NCBI GenBank assembly: GCA_035527715.1
Contig: DATKZY010000205.1
Location: 1-58,029 of the forward strand
Direction of reading: 5' to 3'
DNA: 58,029 nt
Origin: DSUN01 sp035527715
GTDB taxonomy: Bacteria; Planctomycetota; PUPC01; DSUN01
The notes below the pieces were generated by a model. The model did no database searches. It saw only the letters and a list, made by a program, of their open reading frames with translations, and was not told the DNA's origin. The position numbers and the translations under genes are program-made. The first letter of the stretch is position 1, and every line of letters begins with the position of its first letter. Below are positions 17,270 to 26,008 of the stretch, piece after piece.

Positions 17270-19081
17270 TCAGGCATCCTCCGCGAGCGACCGGCCGTCG
17301 AACCCAGCCGGCGGCGGGAGGCCGAGCAGGCGAAGGATGGCGGGAGCCACGTCGGCGACGGATGGTTGGGCACAGGGGCTGGGCCGGTTAAGGAAGAGGA
17401 TGCCGGGCACGTGGCTGGGGTCCACCAGGTGGTCGCCGCGCCAGCGCTCGCGGTTGTCCTCGATGAGCGGTTTGGGGTAGCCGCCGACGGCGGTCTGCCA
17501 CGAGGCGCGGTAGCCGGGCCGGAAGCCCACGATGAGGTCGGGCGCATCGGCGACGCGCTCCCCCGCATAAATCTCCTCCCGCCGGTACACGCGTTCGACG
17601 ACCGGCCCTCCCGAGGCGCCGTCGGTGAGTTGCTCCAGCTTGCGCGCGATTTCGGCGGCGAGGCCGGGGGCATCGGCCGGCCCCACGACGCCGCGCCCCT
17701 CGCGCCCCTTGCGGTTGAGATAGATGCTCGAGAAGCCGAGGGCGTAGGCTCGCGTGGCCGACCAGTTGACCCCGCGCAGGAGCGAGGCGCTGCGGTCGCC
17801 GTCCTTGAGCGCCATCAGCCCCTGGCGGATGAGCCACGAGTTGAGGTGGACGGCTCGGCGGAAGCCGCAGAAGCCGTGGTCGGAGCACACGAGCAGAGCC
17901 GTCCGCTCGTCGCAGGCCTCGAGCACCCTGCCCACCACAGCGTCGGCGCGGCGATACCAGGCATCCACGATCCGTGACCCGTCGCGCGTGTCGCCTTCTG
18001 GCTCCCAGAAGATGTGCTGGACGCGGTCGGTGGTGTCGAGCACGACGGCAAGGAGGCCGCGGTCGAGGCGGCCCAGTTCGTGCCAGAGCATGCGCTCGCG
18101 CTCGGCCATCACGGTGTCGCACTGGGCGAGGAAGGCTTCGGTGTCGAAGCAGCCGTCGCCGAGGGCGTTGGTGTCCTCGGGCATGCCCAGGGTGTGGTAG
18201 TCGCCCACGGCCTCGGCCAGTTCGGCGGCGTAGCCGTCGGGGTGCGAGAGGACGAAGGCGGGGTTCCGCGGGTCGGCCTGGATGGGGGTGAGGTAGAGCC
18301 GCAGGTCGGGCTCCACGGCATCGAGGTAGAAGCGGCACAGGCCCCACACGGTCCGCACGAGCTGCACGCGGAACCGCACGCGAATCCAGCCGCTCCACTG
18401 CCTCTCGCGGACGCGGTGCTCCTCGCCCGCGATGGCGAGGGCGACGGAGCGGTCGGCGCGGTCCACGTGGATTCGCAAGGGCACGCGGGCGCGCTGGGGG
18501 CCGTCGAGGGTCGTGCGAAAGGCCGTCTCGCCCCGGGGGAGTTGCACCACGTTGCCCTTGCGCGATTCGGCCTCCGCGGGCGGGATCGGCTCGGTGGTGT
18601 AGAAGGTGTAGCGGCCGAGGTTTGCGTTGAGATCGGGCACGCCCAGGCCGGCGAGCATGCGGCCCCGAATGGCGTCGGGCGGCAGCGTGAGGGGCCAGCG
18701 GACGACCGTCGAGGGCACCCCCGCGTCGGACGCGGCGTTCCAGAAGGCGGGGGCGTGGCGGACGGGGAGGAACATCGAGCCGCGGCGGCCGGCCACGTTG
18801 CGGGGGTTCACCCGCAGGATGGCCAGCTCGGGGCGATAGGCGCGCGGGTCGCGGCGGATGAAGTCGAACACGCCGTGGCGGCCGGGATTGGCGCCCGTGG
18901 CGATGGTGGTCCAGGCGACGGGGCTCTGGGCGGGGTTGCTCGTGGCCAGGCGGCGGTAGGCGCCCGAGTCGCGGAGGCGGGCGAAGGCGGGGAGCTGGCC
19001 CCGCTCGAGCAGCCGCTCGACCACGGCCGGGCTGAGGCCGTCAATGCCGAGCACGATCACTCTGTCGGCCGTGGCGCTCAT
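17270..19081 (-). CDS. Type I phosphodiesterase/nucleotide pyrophosphatase family protein
   Basis: A 603-aa alkaline-phosphatase-superfamily enzyme. It opens with VIVLGIDGLSP (metal Asp), then the nucleophile segment SPVAWTTIATGANPGRHGVFD, and later LLAVVLDTTDRVQH and CSDHGFCG (metal-binding Asp/His). No signal peptide or membrane segment is visible. The ATG at 19081 overlaps the TGA of the 86-aa membrane protein by 4 bp, so it is the last gene of the cysD operon. It converges with the NRPS gene, with only 9 bp between stops. The family hydrolyses phosphodiesters of nucleotides, lipids or glycans; the substrate here is unknown. Confidence 0.88.
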   Translation of the reverse strand: MSATADRVIVLGIDGLSPAVVERLLERGQLPAFARLRDSGAYRRLATSNPAQSPVAWTTIATGANPGRHGVFDFIRRDPRAYRPELAILRVNPRNVAGRRGSMFLPVRHAPAFWNAASDAGVPSTVVRWPLTLPPDAIRGRMLAGLGVPDLNANLGRYTFYTTEPIPPAEAESRKGNVVQLPRGETAFRTTLDGPQRARVPLRIHVDRADRSVALAIAGEEHRVRERQWSGWIRVRFRVQLVRTVWGLCRFYLDAVEPDLRLYLTPIQADPRNPAFVLSHPDGYAAELAEAVGDYHTLGMPEDTNALGDGCFDTEAFLAQCDTVMAERERMLWHELGRLDRGLLAVVLDTTDRVQHIFWEPEGDTRDGSRIVDAWYRRADAVVGRVLEACDERTALLVCSDHGFCGFRRAVHLNSWLIRQGLMALKDGDRSASLLRGVNWSATRAYALGFSSIYLNRKGREGRGVVGPADAPGLAAEIARKLEQLTDGASGGPVVERVYRREEIYAGERVADAPDLIVGFRPGYRASWQTAVGGYPKPLIEDNRERWRGDHLVDPSHVPGILFLNRPSPCAQPSVADVAPAILRLLGLPPPAGFDGRSLAEDA

Positions 19082-19338
19082 TCGTCCTCGGGCTTGCTTT
19101 CGGCCTCTGGCCCCGCTTCCGTGGCTTCCTCGCCGCCCTTCTTCTTGTGGAACAGGGCGCCGAGCGCCTTGCGGAAGGGCCACACCAGGAAGCCGAGAAA
19201 GATCCCGAGCATGGCCAGAATGGGCGCCAGGATGGCGAAGAGCGACGTGGTCGTGGCCGGATCCACGTAGGCGAGCGCTGCCCCCGCCGCGCTGGAAAGG
19301 AGCGGAGCCGACAACGCGCCTGACGCGAGCAACATCAT
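19078..19338 (-). CDS. Small membrane protein of unknown function
   Basis: 86 aa with a hydrophobic N-terminus that may be a signal segment (about 2-22), a YVDPATTTS turn, one clear membrane helix (about 32-53) and a Lys/Glu-rich cytoplasmic-looking tail. It overlaps both neighbours by 4 bp (ATGA at each end), so it is translated with the sulfatase-fold gene before it and the phosphodiesterase after it. I do not recognise the family. The tight coupling suggests a partner or membrane tether for one of those enzymes, which is inference. Confidence 0.8.
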   Translation of the reverse strand: MMLLASGALSAPLLSSAAGAALAYVDPATTTSLFAILAPILAMLGIFLGFLVWPFRKALGALFHKKKGGEEATEAGPEAESKPEDE

Positions 19339-21566
19339 GGCAGGGCCTCCATATCGTCTGCTGGCTGGGAAGAGTCCGTAGGCCGAAGAACACCGTCAAC
19401 CCGGTGAGGCGCCCCTGCATCCGCGGCCTTCGCGATCCCCGCGGCGGACAGGCCGGCCCTCAGCTTCAGGCCCAGCCTGGCCTCGAGCGCGGCCCGCAGG
19501 CGCGCCGCCTCCTCCGGGAACCGATCGAGCACGTTGTGGTTCTCGAGCGGGTCCTGGGACAGGTCGAACAACTCCGCCGTGTCGTCCGACGACCAGAGGT
19601 ACTTGAAGCGCTGGCCCTGGATCGCCATCTGCCGGCGCAGGTACGGCAGGATGTCCCACCACGGGTAGTGCGCGGCCATCCTGGTCAGCCAGCCGAGCGA
19701 GAGATCCCGCTGGGCCACCGCGAACTGCTCGGCCTCGGGGCGAGGCGGCGCGAGCAGGCTTCGGCCATGGAGCTTCTCCCGCCCGTCCCACGCCAGCCCC
19801 ACCACGTCGAGGATGGTGGGGAACAGGTCCGTGAGCTCCACGATGTCCCCGCGGCGAGTGCCCGCCTGGAAGCGGCCGGGATAGCGGATGATCAGGGGCA
19901 CGTGCAGCAGCGTGTCGCGCAGCCCGAACCTGTGCTCGATCCTCTTGTGCTCGCCGAGCTCCTCGCCGTGGTCGGACGTCACGATCAGGAGTGTGTTGTC
20001 CAGCGTGCCGAGCCGCCTCAGGTGCTCGGCCAACTCGCCGACGCGCTCGTCGAGGTACGTCAGGTCGCCCTCGTAGAGCGCGCGAAGCACCTCGAAGTCC
20101 CTGCTCGACGCCGAGACGGCCCCGGCGGCGTACTTTTCGGGATTCTGGGGAATCCTGAGCGCTCGCGAGGCGCCGACGCCGGGCGGGAGCCACCGGCGGA
20201 AGCCGGGTGTGTTGCCATAGACGTGATGCACCTCGAAGTAGTTGATGAACAGGAAGAAGGGCCGCCCGGCCTGGCGGGCCTCATCAATCCACCGCGTGGC
20301 GACGCGGTTCATGGCCGCTGAGCCATTGTCGGTGCGATGCAGGCCCTTCAGGGCGTGCGTCAGCAGCCAGGGCGTCTCGGGGCCGCGCCCCCAGGGGAGC
20401 ACGTGAAAGCGCTGGAAGCCCTGGTCCAGGTTGGTCAGCCCGCAGACGTTGAGGTTCGAGGAGCAGGCGAAGGTGGCGTAGCCGTGCTCCGCGAGCACTT
20501 CGGCGACCGTCGTGCGTTCGTCCCACAGCATGCCCTGCTCGGTGGTCGTCCCGACGCCGCTGGGCAGGAGGCCGGTGAACATGGAGGCGTGGGACGGCCG
20601 CGTCCACGACGACTGCGAGTAGGCCCGCTCGAACAGGGCGCCTTCCGCCGCCAGCTTGTCGAGGCACGGCGAGGTCTTGCGGGGGTTGCCGTAGCACGAG
20701 AAGGCGTCGGCCCGAGCCGTGTCGAGGATGAGCCACACGACGTTCGGCCTGGAGTCGGGCGCGGCGGCCGGGGTCCAGCGCGGCCTCGGGAGCGCCACGG
20801 CCCACGAGCCGCCGAGGAGGAGGGCGAGCGACGCGAAGACGATGGCCGCGCCCTGCACGGCCCGCCGCGTGTCCCGCGGCCCCCGCCGGCGGAGCAGGCC
20901 CAGGGCGAGGCGGTACAGCCCCACGCCGAGGGCGACCGCCAGGGCGAAGAGGATTGGGCGGCTGAGCTTGCCGATCAGGCCGAATCGCTTCCCCGCCTCA
21001 AGCTGGCCAAGCCATAAGCCCCAGAGCGTCAGAACCAGCAGCGCCGCGACCAGCCCCGCCGCCGCGGCGGCCAGCCGCGCCGTCGCCCCTGCCCAGCGGC
21101 TGGCCGCGTACGCCGCACAGCCGAACCCGACGGAGCAGAAGAGGGTGACGACGGCGATCTCGGGCGCAAGGTAGCTCTTCACGTATTCCCTTGCCCCGGA
21201 GCCGATCGGCCGACCGAGCCACATCACCGAGGGGAGCACGACAAGCAACAGACCCGCTCCGCACAGGGCGGCCACCCACGCGTCGTTGAGCCGATAGCCA
21301 TGCACCCGTGCCACTGCCCATGTCCCAACGGCGACCAGCAGGGCCAGGACGCACCCCGCGGGGCAGTACCGCGCCATGGCATGGAGCGCCATCGCCAGCA
21401 GATTGGCGAGGTCGGCGCGGAAGCTCTTGTGGAACAGCTCGGATGCATGGAACGTCTCGCGGATGGCGAACAGCGCGCCCAGGGTCAGCCCCGTGACGAC
21501 CGCCACGGCCATGATGCGGCCGAATGTGAGGCGCTGAGCGGAGCCCTCCTTGCCTGGTTGGGTCAC
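19335..21566 (-). CDS. Membrane-anchored sulfatase-fold hydrolase/transferase
   Basis: The first half has six or seven membrane helices (between about 10 and 270); the C-terminal half is a sulfatase/alkaline-phosphatase fold beginning NVVWLILDTARADAFSCYG. At the sulfatase nucleophile site the sequence is SSWTRPSHASMFTG: Thr322 stands where sulfatases have the Cys/Ser that becomes formylglycine, and His replaces the following Arg. It is therefore probably not an FGE-matured sulfatase and could be a phosphatase, phosphotransferase or other member of the fold. VTSDHGEELGEH supplies metal ligands. GTG 21566 is chosen because it overlaps the cysN TGA (GTGA) and follows GGAGGA; 743 aa. Substrate unknown; a surface polymer is a guess from topology. 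Confidence 0.87.
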   Translation of the reverse strand: MTQPGKEGSAQRLTFGRIMAVAVVTGLTLGALFAIRETFHASELFHKSFRADLANLLAMALHAMARYCPAGCVLALLVAVGTWAVARVHGYRLNDAWVAALCGAGLLLVVLPSVMWLGRPIGSGAREYVKSYLAPEIAVVTLFCSVGFGCAAYAASRWAGATARLAAAAAGLVAALLVLTLWGLWLGQLEAGKRFGLIGKLSRPILFALAVALGVGLYRLALGLLRRRGPRDTRRAVQGAAIVFASLALLLGGSWAVALPRPRWTPAAAPDSRPNVVWLILDTARADAFSCYGNPRKTSPCLDKLAAEGALFERAYSQSSWTRPSHASMFTGLLPSGVGTTTEQGMLWDERTTVAEVLAEHGYATFACSSNLNVCGLTNLDQGFQRFHVLPWGRGPETPWLLTHALKGLHRTDNGSAAMNRVATRWIDEARQAGRPFFLFINYFEVHHVYGNTPGFRRWLPPGVGASRALRIPQNPEKYAAGAVSASSRDFEVLRALYEGDLTYLDERVGELAEHLRRLGTLDNTLLIVTSDHGEELGEHKRIEHRFGLRDTLLHVPLIIRYPGRFQAGTRRGDIVELTDLFPTILDVVGLAWDGREKLHGRSLLAPPRPEAEQFAVAQRDLSLGWLTRMAAHYPWWDILPYLRRQMAIQGQRFKYLWSSDDTAELFDLSQDPLENHNVLDRFPEEAARLRAALEARLGLKLRAGLSAAGIAKAADAGAPHRVDGVLRPTDSSQPADDMEALP

Positions 21567-22816
21567 CGTTCGGACTCCTCCATCCCTGGCGGTTCCATGA
21601 GCACGCCGGCTCCGGCCACGGCGTCGTGGGTCTCCAGCACCACGCGGCCCAGCGCCTGGCACCGCTCGGGCAACTCGGCCACGACGGGCTGGTCAAGCTC
21701 CAGCTCCACCTCGCCCACCTCGGTTGTCGCCAGGCGGTCGGCGTCGCGGGCCAGCACGTCGAGCGTCGAGGAGTTGATGCGGCGGCGGATGGCGGCGACG
21801 CGGCAGGCCGCGTCCTGGGTGGCGAGCCGCAGGCGGTGGCGCGAGCCGAGGGCGAGCGGCTCGTCGCCCATCCAGAACAGGCGGACGCGGAGCGTGGATG
21901 CCACGGCGGGCGCGGCGGCAGGATCGCACAGCACCTGGCCGCGGCGCACGGCCCGGTCGGCGGGCAGCGTGACCCCGATGCTCTCGCCAGCCTCGGCGAG
22001 GCCGCGCTCGCTGTGGAAGCGCTCGATCGAGAGCACCGTCGTGGTCGCGCCGTCGGGCAGCACGAGCACGGGGTCGCCCACGTCCAGCGTGCCGGCTTCG
22101 ACTCTGCCGGCCGCAATGCGGCGGCCATCGAAGGCGTAGACGTCCTGCACGCAGAAGCGGAACGGGCGCTGGGTGTCCTGGACCGCCTCGATGCCATCAA
22201 TGGCCTCCAGCACGGTCAGGCCGTCGTACCAGGGCAGCCGGCTCGAGGGGTTCACCACGTTGTCGCCGTGCAGTGCGCTGATGGGCACGAAGGCGACGGG
22301 CTCGAGGCCAATGGCCGCCGCGAAGGCGCCGACCTCCTCGCAGAGCTCCAGGAACCGCGCCTCCGCGAAGCCCACCAGGTCCATCTTGTTGATGACCACC
22401 AGGCAATGGCGGATGCCGAGCAGGGTGAGCAGGAAGGCGTGGCGCTGGGTCTGCTCGGCGAGGCCCTGGGCCGCGTCCACCAGCAGCACGGCGGCGTGCG
22501 CCTGGCTGGCGCCGGTGAGCATGTTCTTGAGGAACTCGCGGTGGCCGGGGGCGTCGATCACCACCACGTCGCGGTCGGCGGCGCGGAAGAAGAGCTGGGC
22601 CGTGTCTATGGTCATCGAGTGCTCGCGCTCCTCGCGCAGGTGGTCCACGAGGTAGGCGAGCTCGGTGTCGTGGCCCTGCTCGACGCTGGCCTGGCGCACC
22701 TGCTCCATGCGGTCGGGCGGCACGGAGCCCGTGTCGTAGAGCAGGCGGCCGATGAGGGTGGACTTGCCGTGATCCACATGGCCGAGGAATGCGAGCTTGA
22801 GGCGGTCACGATCCAT
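21563..22816 (-). CDS. cysN: Sulfate adenylyltransferase subunit 1 (GTPase)
   Basis: EF-Tu-like GTPase that drives APS formation by CysD. G1 GHVDHGKSTLIGRLL, G3 DAPGHREF and G4 NKMD are present, followed by the two beta-barrel domains; 417 aa is the stand-alone CysN length, with no fused APS kinase (CysC). It lies 21 bp after cysD and overlaps the sulfatase-fold gene by 4 bp. No cysC, cysH, sulfotransferase or sulfate transporter is in the window, so whether APS goes to assimilation or to sulfation cannot be said. Confidence 0.95.
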   Translation of the reverse strand: MDRDRLKLAFLGHVDHGKSTLIGRLLYDTGSVPPDRMEQVRQASVEQGHDTELAYLVDHLREEREHSMTIDTAQLFFRAADRDVVVIDAPGHREFLKNMLTGASQAHAAVLLVDAAQGLAEQTQRHAFLLTLLGIRHCLVVINKMDLVGFAEARFLELCEEVGAFAAAIGLEPVAFVPISALHGDNVVNPSSRLPWYDGLTVLEAIDGIEAVQDTQRPFRFCVQDVYAFDGRRIAAGRVEAGTLDVGDPVLVLPDGATTTVLSIERFHSERGLAEAGESIGVTLPADRAVRRGQVLCDPAAAPAVASTLRVRLFWMGDEPLALGSRHRLRLATQDAACRVAAIRRRINSSTLDVLARDADRLATTEVGEVELELDQPVVAELPERCQALGRVVLETHDAVAGAGVLMEPPGMEESER

Positions 22817-22837
22817 GAAGCGTCCGTTTCCGAGGGG

Positions 22838-23641
22838 TTACATATATCCGAGCGCGCGCAGCTTCTGCATGGTGTAGGCGTCCTCCTTGTCCTGTGCGCG
22901 GCCCGATCGCTCCGAGACGTTCGAGGTCCGAAGCTCCTCGATAATCTCGTCCACGTTGGCGGCGACGCTCTCGACGGGCTGGCAACAGGTCACGCAGCCG
23001 AGGCTGCGGTAGCGCTTGCCGTTGCGCGCGAAGTAGAGGGGGTTGATGGGGAGCCCCTCGCGGCGGACGTAGCGCCACACGTCGAGCTCGGTCATGTGCA
23101 GGAGCGGGTGGATCCGCAGGTGGCGTCCCTCGTCGGCCCGGGAGGCGTACTGGTCCCAGAGCTCAGCCGGCTGGTTCTGGTAGTCCCACTTGAAGCCGCT
23201 GTCGCGGGGGCTGAAGTAGCGTTCCTTGGCCCGGATGCCGTGCTCGTCGCGGCGGATGCCGAGCAGGATGGCGTCGAGCCCGAGGTCGCGGAGGGCCACC
23301 TTGAGGGCATCGGTCTTCAGTGCCGTGCAGCAGGCGAGCTTCGAGCCCTTGCCCGGCCCCACGCCGGCGGCGCGGGCCGCCTCGTTGCTCGCCACGACCA
23401 GGTTCAGGCCCCACTCGCGCGCGAGACGGTCGCGGAAGCTGTACATCTCGAGGAACTTGTAGCCCGTGTCGATGTGGATCACGGGCAAGGGCACGTGCCC
23501 GAGGAACGCCTTGCGGCACAGCCACAGCAGCGTGGTGGAGTCCTTCCCCACCGACCAGAGGACCCCCAGCCGCCTGAAGCGGACGTAGGCCTCGCGGATC
23601 ACGTGGACGCTTTGGCTTTCCAGCCGGTCGAGGTCGTCCAA
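22838..23641 (-). CDS. cysD: Sulfate adenylyltransferase subunit 2
   Basis: PP-loop ATP pyrophosphatase of 267 aa that makes APS from sulfate and ATP with CysN. The PP-loop reads SVGKDSTTLLWL (SGGKDS is commoner), followed by the family segments HIDTGYKF, GIRRDEHGIRAKER and LLHMTELDVWRY. The start is TTG 23641; homologues need about a dozen residues before the IREAY helix, and no ATG or GTG offers that. First gene of a five-gene operon with a good promoter at 23675-23703. Confidence 0.95.
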   Translation of the reverse strand: MDDLDRLESQSVHVIREAYVRFRRLGVLWSVGKDSTTLLWLCRKAFLGHVPLPVIHIDTGYKFLEMYSFRDRLAREWGLNLVVASNEAARAAGVGPGKGSKLACCTALKTDALKVALRDLGLDAILLGIRRDEHGIRAKERYFSPRDSGFKWDYQNQPAELWDQYASRADEGRHLRIHPLLHMTELDVWRYVRREGLPINPLYFARNGKRYRSLGCVTCCQPVESVAANVDEIIEELRTSNVSERSGRAQDKEDAYTMQKLRALGYM

Positions 23642-23674
23642 CAGTGCCTGGCTCCGTCGCAGTGATGACGGCTC

Positions 23675-23703
23675 AGGATACCATGAGCGCCGGCTTCGGT
23701 CAA
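23675..23703 (-). promoter_or_regulatory. Candidate sigma-70 promoter of the cysD operon
   Basis: Minus-strand TTGACC (23698-23703), 17 bp, TATCCT (23675-23680), 33 bp before the TTG start of cysD. Confidence 0.65.
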
Positions 23704-23731
23704 CCTCGGCCCGAGCCGCGGGGCGGAGGCG

Positions 23732-25900
23732 CTAGAGGGCGATGTCGTCGAGGGTCTCCAGGGGCACGGCCTCGACGCCGGCCTCGAGGAATCCCTCGTG
23801 GGCAGGGTCCTCGAGCGGGTCGTACTGGCGCAGGGGGCCGAAGTCGAGCTTCGTCGCGGCCTCGAGGTCGCGGACCTTGACCTGGAAGGGGCGGTAAGGG
23901 TCTACGACGAACTCCTCGGAGGGGAGGCTCTTGATGAGGCTGGCCTGGCTGAGCTTGAAGGCGACGGCCCGCGGCCGCCCGGCGTCGTTCTCGAACACGA
24001 CGAGCTTCCAGAACTCCCTGGGGACCTGGAGGTCCTTGTACTTGCGGTCGTTGGCGCGGAAGACGGGGCCGTTGAGGATGCACAGCTTCCGCTTGTCCTT
24101 GCGCGCCTGGGCCGCGATGTGCCCCTCGATGCTGCCCCAGAGCCGCACGCCCGCTTGGGTGGCCTTGCTGGCCTGATTGAAGACCTCGTGCTGCGGCGAG
24201 CAGTTGGTGAGGTGGAAGGTGTCGTCGTTGGCGAGCTTCGCCTCCTCCTTGGTCGCGCCCCAGCCGGCGTCGGCGCGCATGACCAGGTGCCCCTTGTCGA
24301 GGGGGTTGCCGTCGTAGTACTTCGCGCCGGCCTGGAACTCCTCGTCCACGCGAGGGTCGGGGAACCACTTGTCCTTGCCCTCCCGCTTGTGCTTGAAGGG
24401 TGCCGCTGCATCGAAGTTGACCGCTGCCAGGAAGGCCAGGCGCCTGTCGCGGTTGAAGAGGACGCTGTAGTGGTGGTACTTCAGCTCAAACTTGTCGGCC
24501 CCCGACACGCCGGGGAGGGCGAAGGCGTGGGGGACCAGTGGCTCGGTGAGCGTGGGCAGGGGGACGGGGAAGCCCAGGAAGTCCTTGTCGTACCCCGGCC
24601 GGCTATCGTAGTCGGTGTCGGGCTGGATGGCCTCCAGGGCCGTCGCGTCGGCTTCTGGCTCTGTGGCGGCGAGGCGAGGCTCGGCCACCTCCGGCGTCCC
24701 CAGGCTCACCGTGATGTCCAGCGGGATAGAGAGGGATACGGCTCCGGTGCGGGGCTGGCCCGTTGGCTGGCGCGTGACTTCTGGCGTAACTGGCCTCTTG
24801 ATTTCTGGCACGTGCACGGGCGGCGGAGGGGGCGGGGTGGCCTTCAGCAACTCGTCGCGCAGGGGGACCATCTCAGGCTTGAGCGGGGCCGTGGTGATGA
24901 AGGCCATGAGCCGCGAGATGCGGATGCCCTCGTTGGCCACCCAGGCCAGCCGCGTCGGATCGTCGCCCTCCTTCCAGACGTTGCCGTCCCTATCCAGGTA
25001 CGTTCCAGCGGCGTCCATCTTCGGCACGCCGGAGTGGTGGAGGGCCACGACCTCCCACTGGTCGTTGAACACGGGCGAGCCCGACGAGCCCGGCTCGGTA
25101 TCCGCCTCATAGTGGGCCATCTTCTCCAGCAAGTCCAGGAGCTTGTTCTCGCGGACGACGACCTGCTTCATCTCACCGAGCGGGTGCTGGATGATGTTGA
25201 TCGGCTCGCCAATGTGGACCTTTCCTTCCTCCTGGATGAGCGGGCAGTAGCCGAAGTCCGACAGGGGCTTGCCCTGCTGCGACACGGGCGCCAGCGCGAC
25301 CAGGGCGAAATCCAGCGGCTTGTCGTTCAGGAAGAAGCGCGCCGGCTGGAGGGCGTAGCGGCACACCGGCAGGGGCTGCCCGTTGCAGTCGAGCTGGTAG
25401 TTGAACTCCACGATGCTCCCGGCCGCGCGGTCCTCTGTCGGCAGCACGTGGTGGTTAGTGAGCAGAAGCTGCGGGGAGACCAGGAACCCTGTCCCGAATG
25501 CCTTGCGACCGCCGCCCAGCGGGGTGACAATCCTGCCTACGCGGCGGCCCACGAGGAGGGCCTTCTCGAAGAATTCCATGGACAGGAAATCGCGGGTCTC
25601 GCCGATGACCCGCTCGACGAGGACGTTGTCAATCTCCTCGGGCGCAAACGTGGGGTGGAGGACCAGGGTCCGCAACGCGTCGGGCAGGATGACCTCCCGC
25701 TGGGGCAGGAGGTCCCTCACCTTGCCCAACAGGCGGTTGACGCGCTTGGCCAGGCGCTCCCGCGGCTCCACGGCATCGTACTGCCTCTCCTTCAACCGGG
25801 TCGCGTTCCGATCGCGGCCCACCGCGCGCTCCCGCCAGTTCTTGGCGGCCTGCGTCATCACGTCGAAATCAAACGCGAACTCGTTTCCGGGCGCGCTCAT
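23732..25900 (-). CDS. Trypsin-like serine protease fused to a DNA/RNA non-specific endonuclease (NUC)
   Basis: 722 aa from ATG 25900, which has GGAGGA 7 nt upstream; the open frame runs to 25993 but lacks a better start. Residues 1-125 are helical, ending in a VERVIGETRDFL..FFEKALLVGRRVGRIV segment of the sort that precedes trypsin domains in effector proteins. The protease domain (about 126-350) shows H151 (LLLTNHHV), D198 (LDFALVAL) and S274 (GSSGSPVF). A Pro-rich linker (about 385-450) leads to an EndoG/NucA-type nuclease with DKGHLV (His538) and FHLTNCSPQHEVFNQ. No signal peptide, so it should act in the cytoplasm. It is monocistronic. Both active sites look intact. A cell-killing or anti-phage effector role is inference. 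Confidence 0.88.
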   Translation of the reverse strand: MSAPGNEFAFDFDVMTQAAKNWRERAVGRDRNATRLKERQYDAVEPRERLAKRVNRLLGKVRDLLPQREVILPDALRTLVLHPTFAPEEIDNVLVERVIGETRDFLSMEFFEKALLVGRRVGRIVTPLGGGRKAFGTGFLVSPQLLLTNHHVLPTEDRAAGSIVEFNYQLDCNGQPLPVCRYALQPARFFLNDKPLDFALVALAPVSQQGKPLSDFGYCPLIQEEGKVHIGEPINIIQHPLGEMKQVVVRENKLLDLLEKMAHYEADTEPGSSGSPVFNDQWEVVALHHSGVPKMDAAGTYLDRDGNVWKEGDDPTRLAWVANEGIRISRLMAFITTAPLKPEMVPLRDELLKATPPPPPPVHVPEIKRPVTPEVTRQPTGQPRTGAVSLSIPLDITVSLGTPEVAEPRLAATEPEADATALEAIQPDTDYDSRPGYDKDFLGFPVPLPTLTEPLVPHAFALPGVSGADKFELKYHHYSVLFNRDRRLAFLAAVNFDAAAPFKHKREGKDKWFPDPRVDEEFQAGAKYYDGNPLDKGHLVMRADAGWGATKEEAKLANDDTFHLTNCSPQHEVFNQASKATQAGVRLWGSIEGHIAAQARKDKRKLCILNGPVFRANDRKYKDLQVPREFWKLVVFENDAGRPRAVAFKLSQASLIKSLPSEEFVVDPYRPFQVKVRDLEAATKLDFGPLRQYDPLEDPAHEGFLEAGVEAVPLETLDDIAL

Positions 25901-25964
25901 CGCCGTGTCCTCCATGAGTGCCGATGACTGCAACCCTGCCCGCGTGGGCACCGAGGCCCCTTGG

Positions 25965-25993
25965 AGCATAGCGCCCTCGGACCGAAGTGTCAA
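25965..25993 (-). promoter_or_regulatory. Candidate sigma-70 promoter of the protease-nuclease gene
   Basis: Minus-strand TTGACA (25988-25993), exactly 17 bp, TATGCT (25965-25970); leader of about 60 nt to ATG 25900. Confidence 0.7.
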
Positions 25994-26008
25994 CTGGTGG
26001 CCTGCTGC

